Shown here one piece after another: positions 54,626 to 64,000 of a stretch of DNA of 64,000 bases (position 1 is its first letter; each line of letters begins with the position of its first letter). The DNA is from Paraescarpia echinospica (taxonomy: Eukaryota > Annelida > Polychaeta > Sabellida > Siboglinidae): assembly GCA_020002185.1 (NCBI GenBank), contig CM034531.1, forward strand, positions 42,031,867 to 42,095,866, read 5' to 3'. Under the pieces are notes generated by a model that worked only from the letters and a program-made list of their open reading frames with translations, was not told the DNA's origin and ran no database searches. The position numbers and the translations under genes are program-made.

Positions 54626-54921
54626 TACCCAATATTCCATTTGTCCGATATATGTCCAAGATTTTGCCAAGACATATGTAGACTTCCATCAGTAACAAGT
54701 ATCTCAACGAGACTTTGAAAGGATAATTTCCTCGCCGTTACGTGGTAAACAGTGCTCGCATATGCATCCGTTAGCCTCTATTGTATGATGTTCTCGTAAA
54801 TAAACCGTTGTTTGCAAGATATCTTTTGTATATGGACAACGCCATTTAGAGCAACGTAGACTTCCACATTACCTAAACATATTCACGTTTCTCTTGTCCT
54901 CATCCAATAGCAATCATGCAC
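54626..54921. other. No recognised feature
   Basis: Region between the SINE and the FAMeT-like exon; an AG before 54940 could serve as a splice acceptor. Confidence 0.4.
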
Positions 54922-55270
54922 GTTATATGGTTCCTTTTAGAGTGTTACCTACCCGGTGACACAGTTTGGACATTGGACGAAGAAAACACGCTGTTGTTTG
55001 AGGTGAATAGCTGCTGTCGAATTCAGGTTCGACTAAAGAATGCCAACACCGAGTTGGTTTATCTCCTAGTGTTAGCCAGTTCCCTCGCCGAATCCAATAC
55101 CATCGTCGTTTAAGCGGCCGGTGCCAGAGCAAGTGTCCAGTCCGAGTTCGCATAGAACTGCAGCGAAAAGAGGCAGTTCTGTGTGACTTGGGAAGGCGAC
55201 GTTATTTCTGGTGGATTCGGACTGAATCCGGGAGAGAAAGAGAGGCCTGTTCAAAGGCAGTTGCAACAGC
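54922..55270 (+). pseudogene. FAMeT-like (farnesoic acid O-methyltransferase domain) exon remnant
   Basis: A single frame with two stops (TAA at 55111-55113 and a TAG near 55160) encodes 'TLLFEVNSCCRIQVRLKN', 'AESNTIVV' and, beyond the stops, 'NCSEKRQFCVTWEGDVIS' and 'GGFGLNPGEKE'. The order F-x-V, a central S-N-T strand, then F-x-V-T-W-x-G-x-I-x-x-G-x-G matches the methyltransferase-FA (FAMeT) beta-sandwich domain, which despite its name has no proven enzymatic activity in many proteins. In invertebrates it often appears in extracellular multidomain proteins, which fits the fucolectin-like exon next door. The domain call is mine from pattern only. Confidence 0.5.
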
Positions 55271-55571
55271 ACAGATGGTCACGCAGCCCGTTGATGGAAT
55301 CGCACGTTTCACGATGTACCCATGTACGACAACGTTTCTGTCGATATGTAAATTTATGTTTTCATTACGAAAGAAAGAAAGAGCGTTTGTTTTATTTGAC
55401 CCCACGTTATACACATAATATGCATTGATAAACATATATACGCTATACACGAATAATGTGTAATACTATTGTATATAATTGGACGCATTCAGTTAAGATA
55501 ATCTTACAACACTGCTCATGTATTCAGTTGGTACAGTTCGCAATAACTTGACCAGTTCATTCGTTGTCTTT

Positions 55572-55806
55572 CAGTGTCAACCTTACCTCTCTTGGACCCG
55601 CCGGTCAAGATGGAAGTGTCAGTTCGCCTGAATGACGCCGACAACGAGACATGTCTGGCTCAGGCAGACGTAGACCACAACACGTTTGACGCAATCTCTG
55701 ATGGTTGGGTCCCGCAGCCGCAGAATAAGTGCTGGCTCTCTGGATTTCTCATCAAGAAACACTTCGACGTCGGTCACTGTCACAATCACCGGACATCACC
55801 TCACGT
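55572..55806 (+). pseudogene. Fucolectin-like (F5/8C type) domain, N-terminal part
   Basis: A likely acceptor (TTGTCTTTCAG) ends at 55574 region; the following frame encodes 'VSVRLNDADNETCLAQADVD', 'GWVPQPQNKCWLSGFLIKK' and, after a one-base shift, 'VTVTITGHHLT'. The LND-x-D-x-E-T-C start, central W/C and 'VTITG' strand match the galactose-binding-like fold of fucolectin/FTP-like domains in invertebrate secreted or transmembrane proteins. A hAT element interrupts it at 55807. The domain resumes at 57649 after the target duplication. Confidence 0.55.
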
Positions 55807-56559
55807 TAGTGCTGGTTCGATACCAGAATTCTTCGATATCGATCGATACCCGAATTTTGTTCGATACTCGATACTTACGTTGTAAGTCTAATTCATATAC
55901 AGTATAGATCCCAATAGAAACACACTATCCATCTAGACTAATGGCATAGAAGCACACACTGTTTTTCATTAGGGAAACATGTTTAAAAGTAGATTTTTCA
56001 TTAATTAATGCATGCTAGACATAACTGATGGCAATACTGTTGCTAGCGCCACCTTGCAAGCTGCTTGATATGTCATTCATACTGTGCGTGTGTGTCTTTA
56101 GCTGCAACATGTTGCATTCTTATCATGTGTCAATGTTGCATCAGTCAGTTTGGTAGATGTGCACTGCTGACTGTGTGTTTGAAAAAGTGTTGCCTGGTAC
56201 CACTTTTGAGAAACAAATAGTCGTGCACCAAAGTCTTAGCACACGCTCTGAGCGTCTATTGGGAACTATAGTAGTCTATACGGTACACCTATTCAATTTT
56301 CAACTTAACCATTGGTACATACTAATTGATATAGTTATGCAAACAATGATTAATATACAATTTTCATTTTATTTCAATAACCAAATAACTGTTGTAAATT
56401 GTAATTGTTTAATTCTAATTTATTAATGTTGTAAAAGTAATTGTAATGTAACATTAAAACAATACAGTATTACATACAATACTCAATAGCAATAGAATAC
56501 CTAGTAATAGTAAATAAATAAAACTGGTAGTCACATCGCGTACGTCACTTCTTGACGCT

Positions 56560-56883
56560 GTCGCCGCGGCCCGCAGTAGACTCTGCAACCGATGGCGATT
56601 CACTTCGACTGTAACTACTACTAAATGTCCATTGCTTGGTTTCTGACGAAAATGTTGATGGAACACGTCGTTCTCGTTGACGTTGTTACTGTTACCACGA
56701 CTTCCTTAAATCATCATGTTTTGGTAGTCTCTTGGATGATGGACGTGTTTCGTCAAATTCGATGTATTTCCCCCACTAGTTTGGGGGAGCGTTTCTGGCA
56801 TAGTAGACACTCTACAGTGTTTCCGTATTTGTTAAACAAAAACTGCCAAACTGGCGATGTGCGTTTAGACATTTTGTCGTTCA
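56560..56883 (-). pseudogene. hAT transposase remnant: BED zinc finger
   Basis: An ATG at 56883 opens a frame 'MNDKMSKRTSPVWQFLF' followed by 'TVECLLCQK', and after a one-base shift 'SGGNTSNLTKHVHH'. C-x2-C with H-x3-H at this spacing and the preceding 'VWQFF'-like block form a BED finger, the N-terminal DNA-binding domain of hAT transposases (ZBED-like). The dimerisation and catalytic parts are absent, so this is the residue of a deleted autonomous element. Confidence 0.7.
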
Positions 56884-57427
56884 TCTTGGTTGAGCGAGTG
56901 CGGCAAACGGTGGCGCCATCAAACAGCAAAACATAGCGCCACCAAACGGAACCTGGGTAAACGAATCTAGTGTGTCGCGCTTGAATAATTATTTATATTA
57001 TTATATTAAACTACATTCATGAATACTAATGCGTGCAAAAAACACTCTATAAAATTACTGGAATGTTGTGTGTTTTTGATACGCTGTAGAGTGGGCAAGG
57101 TAAAGTGGTGAAGCAAACGGTAGTGCCACCCAACGTCGTAACGAGGCTTGAATAATCGAGGCTAAGCTGAGATCGTACTAAAATCATTATTTATATACAT
57201 ACTTTTTTGGAAACTGACTCCACAATAAAGCTTTATAAAACCACTGAGATGTTACATTTTATTATGTGTTTTTGAAAAAGAACCACGCCTAAGCGGCCTA
57301 ATACATACAACATAGTCAACCCTGTCAAGTTAGGAAGCGATGCCCGCAGCGGAGTAGCCGTACTTTCCGTACATCCGGCCGTAACTTCGTCTTCCAAAAC
57401 GATGTTACGTCTTCGCATCGACGTCGA

Positions 57428-57635
57428 ATGGACTCGATATCGAAGTATAGGTATCGACAAAGTATCGAAGGTATCGAAATATTGAAGGTATCGAAATATC
57501 GACGTATCGAAATATCGAAGGTATCGAACTGTGGCCGTTCGATACCAAAATATCGAAGTATCGCGATACCACGAAGTATCGGTATCGAACTTTCACAAGT
57601 ATCGCGATACTTCGATATATCGAATATCGAACCAG
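57428..57635. repeat. TATCGA-rich subterminal repeats of the hAT element
   Basis: More than fifteen TATCGA or TCGATA units, many as AAATATCGAAG or GTATCGCGATAC, in about 200 bp. The left end of the element has a shorter cluster (55817-55870). Confidence 0.85.
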
Positions 57636-57648
57636 CACTACCTCACGT

Positions 57649-57872
57649 GCTCCACTTTCCACTTCCAGGTGGCGATGAGATAGACGGATTGGTCAGGGTG
57701 TGACCTCGCTGGGGAGTACAGAACGTATAAGTGGAATGAGGCTGTCGAGTCTGGCGGACTGATCACGTGTGTCGGTGCGTGTCGCTGTGAAGGCGACGAC
57801 TGCAGTTACGTGACCATCCACATTCCGAAGTTGTACGAATCATGGCAGATCTGCGACATCCACGTTAAATAA
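57649..57872 (+). pseudogene. Fucolectin-like domain, C-terminal part
   Basis: The frame continuing from 55798 across the hAT site has 'CSTFHFQVAMR', an in-frame TAG, then 'CDLAGEYRTYKWNEA', 'LITCVGACRCEGDDCSYVTI' and ends 'ESWQICDIHVK' with TAA at 57870-57872. The cysteine pattern T-C-x3-C-x-C-x4-C and the closing W-x-I-C-D-I-x-V are those of FTP-like domains. An alternative is that the exon starts at the acceptor before 57668. The TAG and the hAT insertion suggest a pseudogene. Confidence 0.55.
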
Positions 57873-57918
57873 TGAAACATTTGGAAACATCGCGACGAAC
57901 TGTTGCTATCTGTTTCAG

Positions 57919-58092
57919 AACGGTTGCACGACAACAAACGGTTGCATGACAACAAACATGACAAAAGGTGAAGGAATAGATACGTGCGAGTGTTACGTTC
58001 TTAGGTCCAACATGTTCTCTTGCTTAGTGTCTGATTCAGAAGGTACCGTACTCGGCATTAATACGTCATTAGTTGACGTTTATGTAAAATAA
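57919..58092 (+). other. Candidate extra terminal exon
   Basis: A CTGTTTCAG acceptor is followed by 58 open codons to TAA at 58090-58092, encoding a Cys/Thr-rich start ('NGCTTTNGCMTTN'), 'IDTCECYVLRSN' and a last 'SLVDVYVK'. The neighbouring fucolectin-like exon ends 'CDIHVK', so the two endings are similar in form. It could be an alternative last exon or the remnant of a duplicated domain. No transcript evidence is available. Confidence 0.3.
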
Positions 58093-60285
58093 CACACACA
58101 CCAACGCGCACACAAATTGTGTGTGATGGTGATGGATGTTAGTATGTTAATGTTGAAGAGTTTTCTGAAACAGTGTTATTGCAGCACATTAAACAGTGAG
58201 TGTGTATAGCCATAGATAATACTTTGCAAATTGATGTGTTGAAAATGTTTGTATTTAGTTACCATATAAGGCGATGTACACCTTCTGTTGGAATTGCACC
58301 TGATAACAGCGTCCAGTGTAGTTTGTTCTAATTATGTCAGTTTCGCTTGTCTCGATTTAAATTAATTTTCGAAAATTCTATATTGCACCCACTATGTGAC
58401 GCCAGCTCGTTTCTGCACGTGTGATTGGACAATGGCTATAGTTGTGCCCCTTATAACGATCGAAGTCAATCATTTAAATTATTTTAAGATCTATTTTAAC
58501 AAAACGTCGCACATTTATTAAAATGACTTGGCATGCTATTTACACTATTCACAGTCTGGTCACACAATGCCGATGTGAACAAAAGGGATCTGGTTGGCGA
58601 TAGGTAAATTTAACTGGAGAATATACCGCGTTAAGTCCGTCGATAATACAATGTATATACAACATACCGCTACGTGATGTGAAGAAACACCGTGTTTGTG
58701 AAATGTAATTTCATTGTGTGGAATAAATATGAAAACGTCATTGTAACCAATGTATCATTTTGTATGGACGCATTTATGCATTTTACCTGTAGGTATAAGA
58801 ATGGCAACTGCAATTTTCGTAATCAGCACCCTATTTAGAAGATATTTAACTGTTTCCAAAAAAATTAAATACCCCTTCATTTCAATCTCAACAGACTGAC
58901 ACTGTACAGAACGTACTTCACAACTTTGAACCATTCCAGGATAGTGCTCTTTCTCATTTAGTTTATACTGAAACCGAAAGTTAACATTGAAACTAATGGT
59001 GTTTTCTCCATAAAAGTGCAAACACGGCCATATATCCAACATACATGTGGCAGAACACCATCCTGAAATTGTTGTTTTTATCTGATAATGGACTATGCAC
59101 TGTGAAAATACATGGATCACAGGACTTATACCGCATTCTCATTTTGGAGGTTAAAATTCGTAAAATATAACAAAAAATAAAAATTTAAGGCTGAATTACT
59201 TAGAAGAATAATGCTTAGAATAAAACTAAAAGTATCCTTGGCAACAGATTGTAGCCACTTGAACATTGCACTGTAACTCAACAATGAAACACAGGCTGCT
59301 TATATAACATTAGCAGTTTTGTTCTCATTATCATGCTCCCTGTATATATATATCCATTGTCCTTCTCTTTACCATACTTGAATCTTGCATAGATAATCAC
59401 CAATATGTCTATTTATTCAGAAATGTTCGAAAATGTAAAAAAATAGTAGGTGCGATTTGTTGGTGTTGACCAATTTGGAAATGCTTAGCTTTTTGTGCAA
59501 GTGTTCAGCTACGGCCACTTAATCATTAGTTAAAATTGGTATAAGTTCTGACACACGATAAATTTGACCACTGGTTGATTTGACATGGAATGACCCATTG
59601 TTAGTTAATTAGGACATGCAAGCATCAAGTTCACAACAAAACAATCTATGCCATTTTTAATTCAGCAGCAATGCATTCAAAACCATGAACACAAAGGTAT
59701 AATAAATACACTTGCGTTGCATTCAACGTTCTCCTAGATGTCTCCTGTGTAAAAGGTGGGTTATGGTCATAAATATGCACGCGCACAATGTCTGAAATTC
59801 AAACGGAAGAGACTTGTTTCCAAGTGAGAATGGACGGACTACAAACCCCGAAACGTCACCGGCAAATACTGGTTTACAGCAAGGTTACCAAAAACAAACC
59901 AATCAGATCAGCCTTTACCGACTGTACAAAGTAAGCTAGACTCCTATGTGGGGCTGGCGCCTATTGATCTTCGAACGGTAATGACGGATAAATGTGTATG
60001 GAGACAGACGTTTAGATCCAGCAGTGTTATACTTCACATTAGCAGTGAGTGCACAGTACAGTGACACTGACATGATAAAACGTAATACATAAAACAAAGT
60101 AAAGTGCCCATGGTAATGCCATGGTGTCTTTTATAAGGGTTTACTTCTCTGAGTAACATGTAATTATTATTTACACCAATACGTAATTGTTTATGCTGAA
60201 TGCATTATACAAGTTACAGATAATACACTTAGACTTAACAAAAGACGCACACTGTGACGTACATTGAGAAGTAAAGGCGAATAAT
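58093..60285. other. Gene-poor region
   Basis: The 121-codon minus-strand ORF at 58755-59120 shows no recognised domain and I do not claim it. No microsatellite or transposon end stands out. Confidence 0.4.
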
Positions 60286-61358
60286 TCATTGCAAAATCCC
60301 AATAGGGTTTGTATGAGAGCGCATGTGTTTCTTTAGTGAGCTACTCTGTATCCAACGGGCCCCAACAAATGGCACACATGTAACGTTGATCACCACTCTG
60401 ATCGTGCATGGTTTCTCCTCGGTGTGGCGGCGCATGTGTTTCTTTAAAAAGCTCCTGCGAGTAAACTGAGCAACACTGATGTCGCATTTGAAGGGCTTCT
60501 CCGCGGTATGTGAACGGACATGGTGTCTAAGGTTATAACGACTTGCAAACGATGCTCCACATGTTACACGTGTGGGGTATCATCCCTATATACGTCAGGA
60601 AATGGACATTTAGGTTACCCCTCCGGCTAAACTGTGCCCCGCGTCTTACACCGGTAGGGTTTCTCCCCTGTGTGCGTGCGCATGTGATTCCTCAGGGGGC
60701 TACCACTGATACACCATGTACCGCACTTGTTAGACAGGAAGGGTTTCTTCCCGGTATGTATACGCATGTGAACCGCTAGTGTGGTAGGACGAGAGAACGT
60801 TGCCCCACAGGCGGTATATCTAAAAGGCTTCTAGCATGTGTGAGTGCGTATATGTCTCTTCCGATAACCATAATCCCTTTTCTGATCAAATTGCAAGCCA
60901 CACGTATCGCACTTAAATGGCTTATCGCCGGTGTTTGTGCGTACATGTCTATTTAAGGTGTTTCGTGTTGTAAACTGGGCACCACAATTGTCGCACTTGT
61001 ACGGTTTCTCTCTCGTATGACTACGTTGGTGTTTCTTCAAGTTTCCTTCCTGAATAAATCGTAATCCACATGTGTCACATCTGAAACGTTTCTCACCGGT
61101 ATGAGTGCGTATATGCTCCGTTAATTTGCTATTTAAAGCAAACCGAGCTCCACACCTGTTACACGGATAGGGTTTCTCCCCTGTGTGAGTGCGCATGTGC
61201 GCGTGTAGTGAACTTTTTGCCGTGAAGGTTGCACCACACGTTTCACATTTGGCACATTTGGGTGGTGTCTTCGCAGTGTGACTGGCTGTCTCCTTTGTAG
61301 GGTCACTCATTCTATGGAGAGGCACGTCACACTGCATTGATGTCAGACAATGAGACAT
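60286..61358 (-). CDS. C2H2 zinc-finger protein, C-terminal fingers degraded
   Basis: The open frame 60831-61358 encodes 175 residues with five C2H2 fingers from about residue 38, joined by TGEKP-type linkers: a DNA-binding transcription factor fold acting in the nucleus. No KRAB, BTB or SCAN domain is present. A TAG replaces a codon in the linker after finger 5 (HTC-stop-KPF instead of HTGEKPF). In the same frame beyond it, fingers 6-8 can be read but with lost cysteines, further stops and shifts, down to an ending 'HMRSHTNP' with TGA at 60286-60288. Either the protein is now truncated at five fingers or the locus is decaying. The start Met at 61358 lies inside a minisatellite; Met-17 at 61310 is an alternative. 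Confidence 0.75.
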
Positions 61359-61655
61359 GTCACTTTGTTATTGATGTTAAGCTATGAAACACGTCTCTTT
61401 GTTATTGATGTCAGACAATGAGACATGTCACTTTGTTATTGATGTCAAACTATGTCAGACGCGTCACTTTGTTATTGATGTCAGACTATGAGACATGTCA
61501 CTTTGTCGTTAATGTCAGATTATGACACATGTCGCTTTGTTGTTGACGTTAGACTATGTGACACGCCATTTTGTTGTTGATCTCAGATAATGAGACATGT
61601 CACTTTGTTGTTGACGTCAGACTATGCGACACACCATTTTGTTCAGATTATGTCG
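61325..61655. repeat. 34-bp minisatellite upstream of the zinc-finger gene
   Basis: About eight or nine units of ACTTTGTTATTGATGTCAG plus ACTATGAGACATGTC with substitutions. In the gene's sense each unit reads ATGTCTCAT and so supplies a potential start codon; the annotated start lies in the last unit. Confidence 0.88.
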
Positions 61656-63812
61656 ACGAATTGATCATGTTGGGACAATGCCGACACTTCTACAACATAT
61701 TTCCGAAATAAACAAAACACGTTATGTGTAGAACGTGTATTATTTTGAATATGAACAACTAAAGTCTTTTCAGTGCAAACATAACATGAAAAAAGTAAGA
61801 TGTTATAGATATACAACAGATTACTTTACGTGGATTGTATATCATAATGATGATGGTTTTTAGATTCCTGCCATGATAACATACCTCGTGCAGCCGCATC
61901 GGTCACATTACAACGGCAACATGATTATGTTGTTACGAATACATATGGAAGTATATGGTAATGGGAAATATCGCATTGATAACATATTACGCATACGTAC
62001 AGTCCTGCATGATGCATTACACTGCAACTCGTCGATGTCCGACAAAATTACTTTCGTTTGGGGATGGTGCCTACGCAGCAGTTTCGTATGACGTCGGACA
62101 TCGATCCTTTACGCTTCGGGCCGATACTGTTAAATAATTGGTATCATCAAATCAATATTTACAAACTTTTGTGGGAGGGGAGGGGTAGAAGGCTGAGGCC
62201 GGATAAAAGTAATTTTGCCTGATATCGGAAATCGACGTTCTGAAATAGTCCCTAACTGAATAACTGTTTTGCAGCACACTGATACTGTGAATTTAATGGT
62301 ATTTACAAGTTGGTTAACAAATAATAGCCACTAACTTGTAAAATCCACCAGTCGAATAGCATCCACCCGTCCAACCAAGGACAGCAAGAGTCACCATTAC
62401 AGTATTTATTTTGAAATTGTTCCAATGACCATGTAATTTCAGCTGTTGCCAATTACGACATTGCTTCCAGCAGGTAAACATGTCAACATAACTCAAGTGG
62501 CTCCACATAGGAGCAAGTACTCACTCCTACCGGCAAATGACATTGCTTCCAGCAGGTAAACATGTTAACAACTCATGTGGCTCCACCTAGGCGCAAGTAC
62601 TCACTCCTAGCGGCCAATGCAGACTTATGTGAACCTCACTTGTTACATTAAGAACAAAACATAAGGGAAGTAGGTAATTCTAGTTACATAAAACAACCAA
62701 CCGATATTATCAAATCACAATGCTTATTCAATTCAGCTAATATTATCAATGATAAATAACACAGAGAACTAAGAGAAATAGCAAACAACCATTTGTGATT
62801 TTTTTACTGGTGTTAATTGTGATACAAAAGTGATACAACAAAAATATTTGAATCCAAGATAATACTAAGTGTGCAAGTGTATTCAACATATAAATGTAGA
62901 CAATACATGTGTCTAATTCTCAATTCCAGTTGATCACTTGATATAGCAGAAATAAAAACGATGCTGCAGCTAAACAAAACCAGTGACAAATTCATTCTCA
63001 ACAAAAAGCTAATTGTACAGAAATAGGTGCCCGATACGAGATGCTCAAAATCATTACTAGCAACTGTAGAGATTCTTCAAGAAGTTCGTTTTGAGTGAAA
63101 TATTTATGACATAAAGAAACAACATAAAAAGATGCCACTCGCACTACAAAAACAAACCAAAAATGTTTCACAAATTGATTTTTTCATCAGAATGTATCAA
63201 AGATGTCATGTTTAACTCCATGTCACTGAGGTATCTGACTGGTTTATTCCCTCTATTCAATAACACAGGACAGAAGAGATAGCAGTCTTACTGCTGATGG
63301 AATCGTGCAAACTTATGCATGGTTTCAATGGTATGTGAGCGTGGCTATCATATCTCAAACAGTGCTATAAATGTGCTGTTTTTATCGGTTTCATGCACAT
63401 TATAATTTTTTTTATTCTTTTTAAAGTTAATCCTTTGTATATATGTTCATACCGTAATATGTGTTGTATGATTAATGTAACTGATGCATCAGTGGCTCAG
63501 CCATCAAAATGTACTAACTAAGTATGTTATCGAGTTAAAAGTAAAATTATTAATCAATCAATCAATCGAGTATTGTTTTTAACCCTGGGCCTGTGGCCAC
63601 AACCAATACTAGTAACTTCCTCTTTGAGTCAACTGCATTACAACAATACTACATATATAAAAGGGTTTCTCACTGGCATACACTTACAAAGAAATACAAC
63701 CTATGCAATGTTATCAAAGTTAGTCCATTCACAAAAGGTTACATTTGTAGGGTTACTCATCCATAACAAACACAATAATAACCACCACCTCACTTAACAT
63801 TTAGAAACTTCA
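61656..63812. other. Gene-poor region with one 80-bp duplication
   Basis: A direct repeat of about 80 bp (62457-62536 and 62539-62617, starting GACATTGCTTCCAGCAGG) stands out. Short ORFs have no recognised domain. It is the region between two zinc-finger genes on the same strand. Confidence 0.6.
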
Positions 63813-64000
63813 CTATTGACCAGTATGAGTGTGCATATGCATGCTTAGACTATCACCAGTAGAAAATCGCCCTTCACAAATGTCACATTTGTATGTTTTC
63901 TCTTCAGTGTGAGTGCACGTGTGTCGTTGTAGAAACTGTGCCCCGCAAATATCACACAAGTTGGTTGTCTTCCCATCATGCACTCGGCGCATATGTTGTG
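63813..64000 (-). CDS. C2H2 zinc-finger protein, C-terminal end (runs off window)
   Basis: The frame is open from the window edge to TAG at 63813-63815. It reads 'NLCDICGAQFLQRHTCTHT', with the finger missing a few residues between the Phe and first His, then a linker 'EEKTYK' and a complete finger 'CDICEGRFSTGDSLSMHMHTH', ending 'TGQ'. It is the last part of a second zinc-finger gene in tandem with the one at 60.3-61.4 kb, likely a paralogue. The 5' part lies outside the window. Confidence 0.75.
   Translation of the reverse strand, partial: QHMRRVHDGKTTNLCDICGAQFLQRHTCTHTEEKTYKCDICEGRFSTGDSLSMHMHTHTGQ

Larger units (their letters stand above)
55807..57640 (-). mobile_element. Non-autonomous hAT element
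   Basis: The ends are TAGTGCTGGTTCGATA at 55807 and its inverted match TATCGAACCAGCACTA ending at 57640. An exact 8-bp duplication CCTCACGT flanks it (55799-55806 and 57641-57648), as hAT transposases produce. TATCGA-type motifs are crowded at both ends (55817-55870 and 57428-57635). Inside on the minus strand is a BED zinc-finger remnant. At 1.83 kb and without a transposase core it must have been moved by another element. Confidence 0.9.

Noticed and set aside
58755..59120. 121-codon minus-strand ORF as a gene
   Set aside because: No recognised domain, no splice or poly(A) support and no repeats; could be chance in AT-rich DNA.
61325..61655. CRISPR-like array upstream of the zinc-finger gene
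   Set aside because: The 34-bp units are contiguous with no spacers.

Overview
This is animal nuclear DNA. No bacterial or organellar gene layout is visible. Candidate genes are sparse and partly in exons with GT/AG boundaries. Most recognisable sequence is retrotransposon, DNA transposon, tRNA-like SINE and simple repeat. Fucolectin-like and farnesoic-acid-O-methyltransferase-like exons, C2H2 zinc-finger genes, CR1/L2-type LINEs, a Ty3 element and a Polinton together suggest a marine invertebrate, perhaps a lophotrochozoan. That placement is inference and I cannot name a species.

Layout. 0-6 kb: two divergently oriented copies of a small secreted cysteine-rich peptide gene (754-1011 + and 5282-5545 -), with LINE and SINE debris between them. 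6-19 kb: decayed LINEs (6.2-9.5, 13.4-16.6, 17.4 kb), long microsatellites and a palindromic MITE. 20.9-37.0 kb: a nearly complete but inactivated Polinton/Maverick, an endogenous polintovirus. It has terminal inverted repeats of about 300 bp and a protein-primed DNA polymerase on the + strand. On the - strand it carries a compact set of genes: an RPA-like zinc-ribbon/OB protein, two tandem paralogous orphans, a packaging ATPase, a basic core-like protein, a conserved protein of unknown role, an integrase with chromodomain, a small membrane protein, a penton-like protein, a minor capsid protein, a major capsid protein and an adenain-like protease. An L2-like LINE with a 5-bp target duplication splits the capsid gene. 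37-45 kb: a zinc-finger fragment resembling the Polinton polymerase N-terminus, dispersed repeats in inverted pairs and another LINE. 45.5-53.4 kb: a CR1-like LINE split by a Ty3 element with matching 162-bp LTRs and target duplication CCAGG. 54-58 kb: a SINE, then exons of a decayed FAMeT/fucolectin-like gene split by a hAT element with target duplication CCTCACGT. 60.3-64 kb: C2H2 zinc-finger genes on the - strand, one running off the right edge.

How the parts fit. The Polinton genes form one replication, packaging and virion module. Several of them (RPA-like, ATPase, core, membrane protein, major capsid) each have a TATAAA-type box 22-50 bp before the start codon, and some starts overlap the preceding stop. 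The module is dead: the polymerase DTD motif reads ATV, the protease histidine is replaced, and almost every gene carries frameshifts, stops or deletions. Less usual points are the RPA-like gene, the orphan pair, the spliced zinc-finger exons of the polymerase, an array of YY1-like motifs in polymerase intron 1, and CTCF-like motifs in both terminal repeats. I type no restored viral protein; breaks are described by position.
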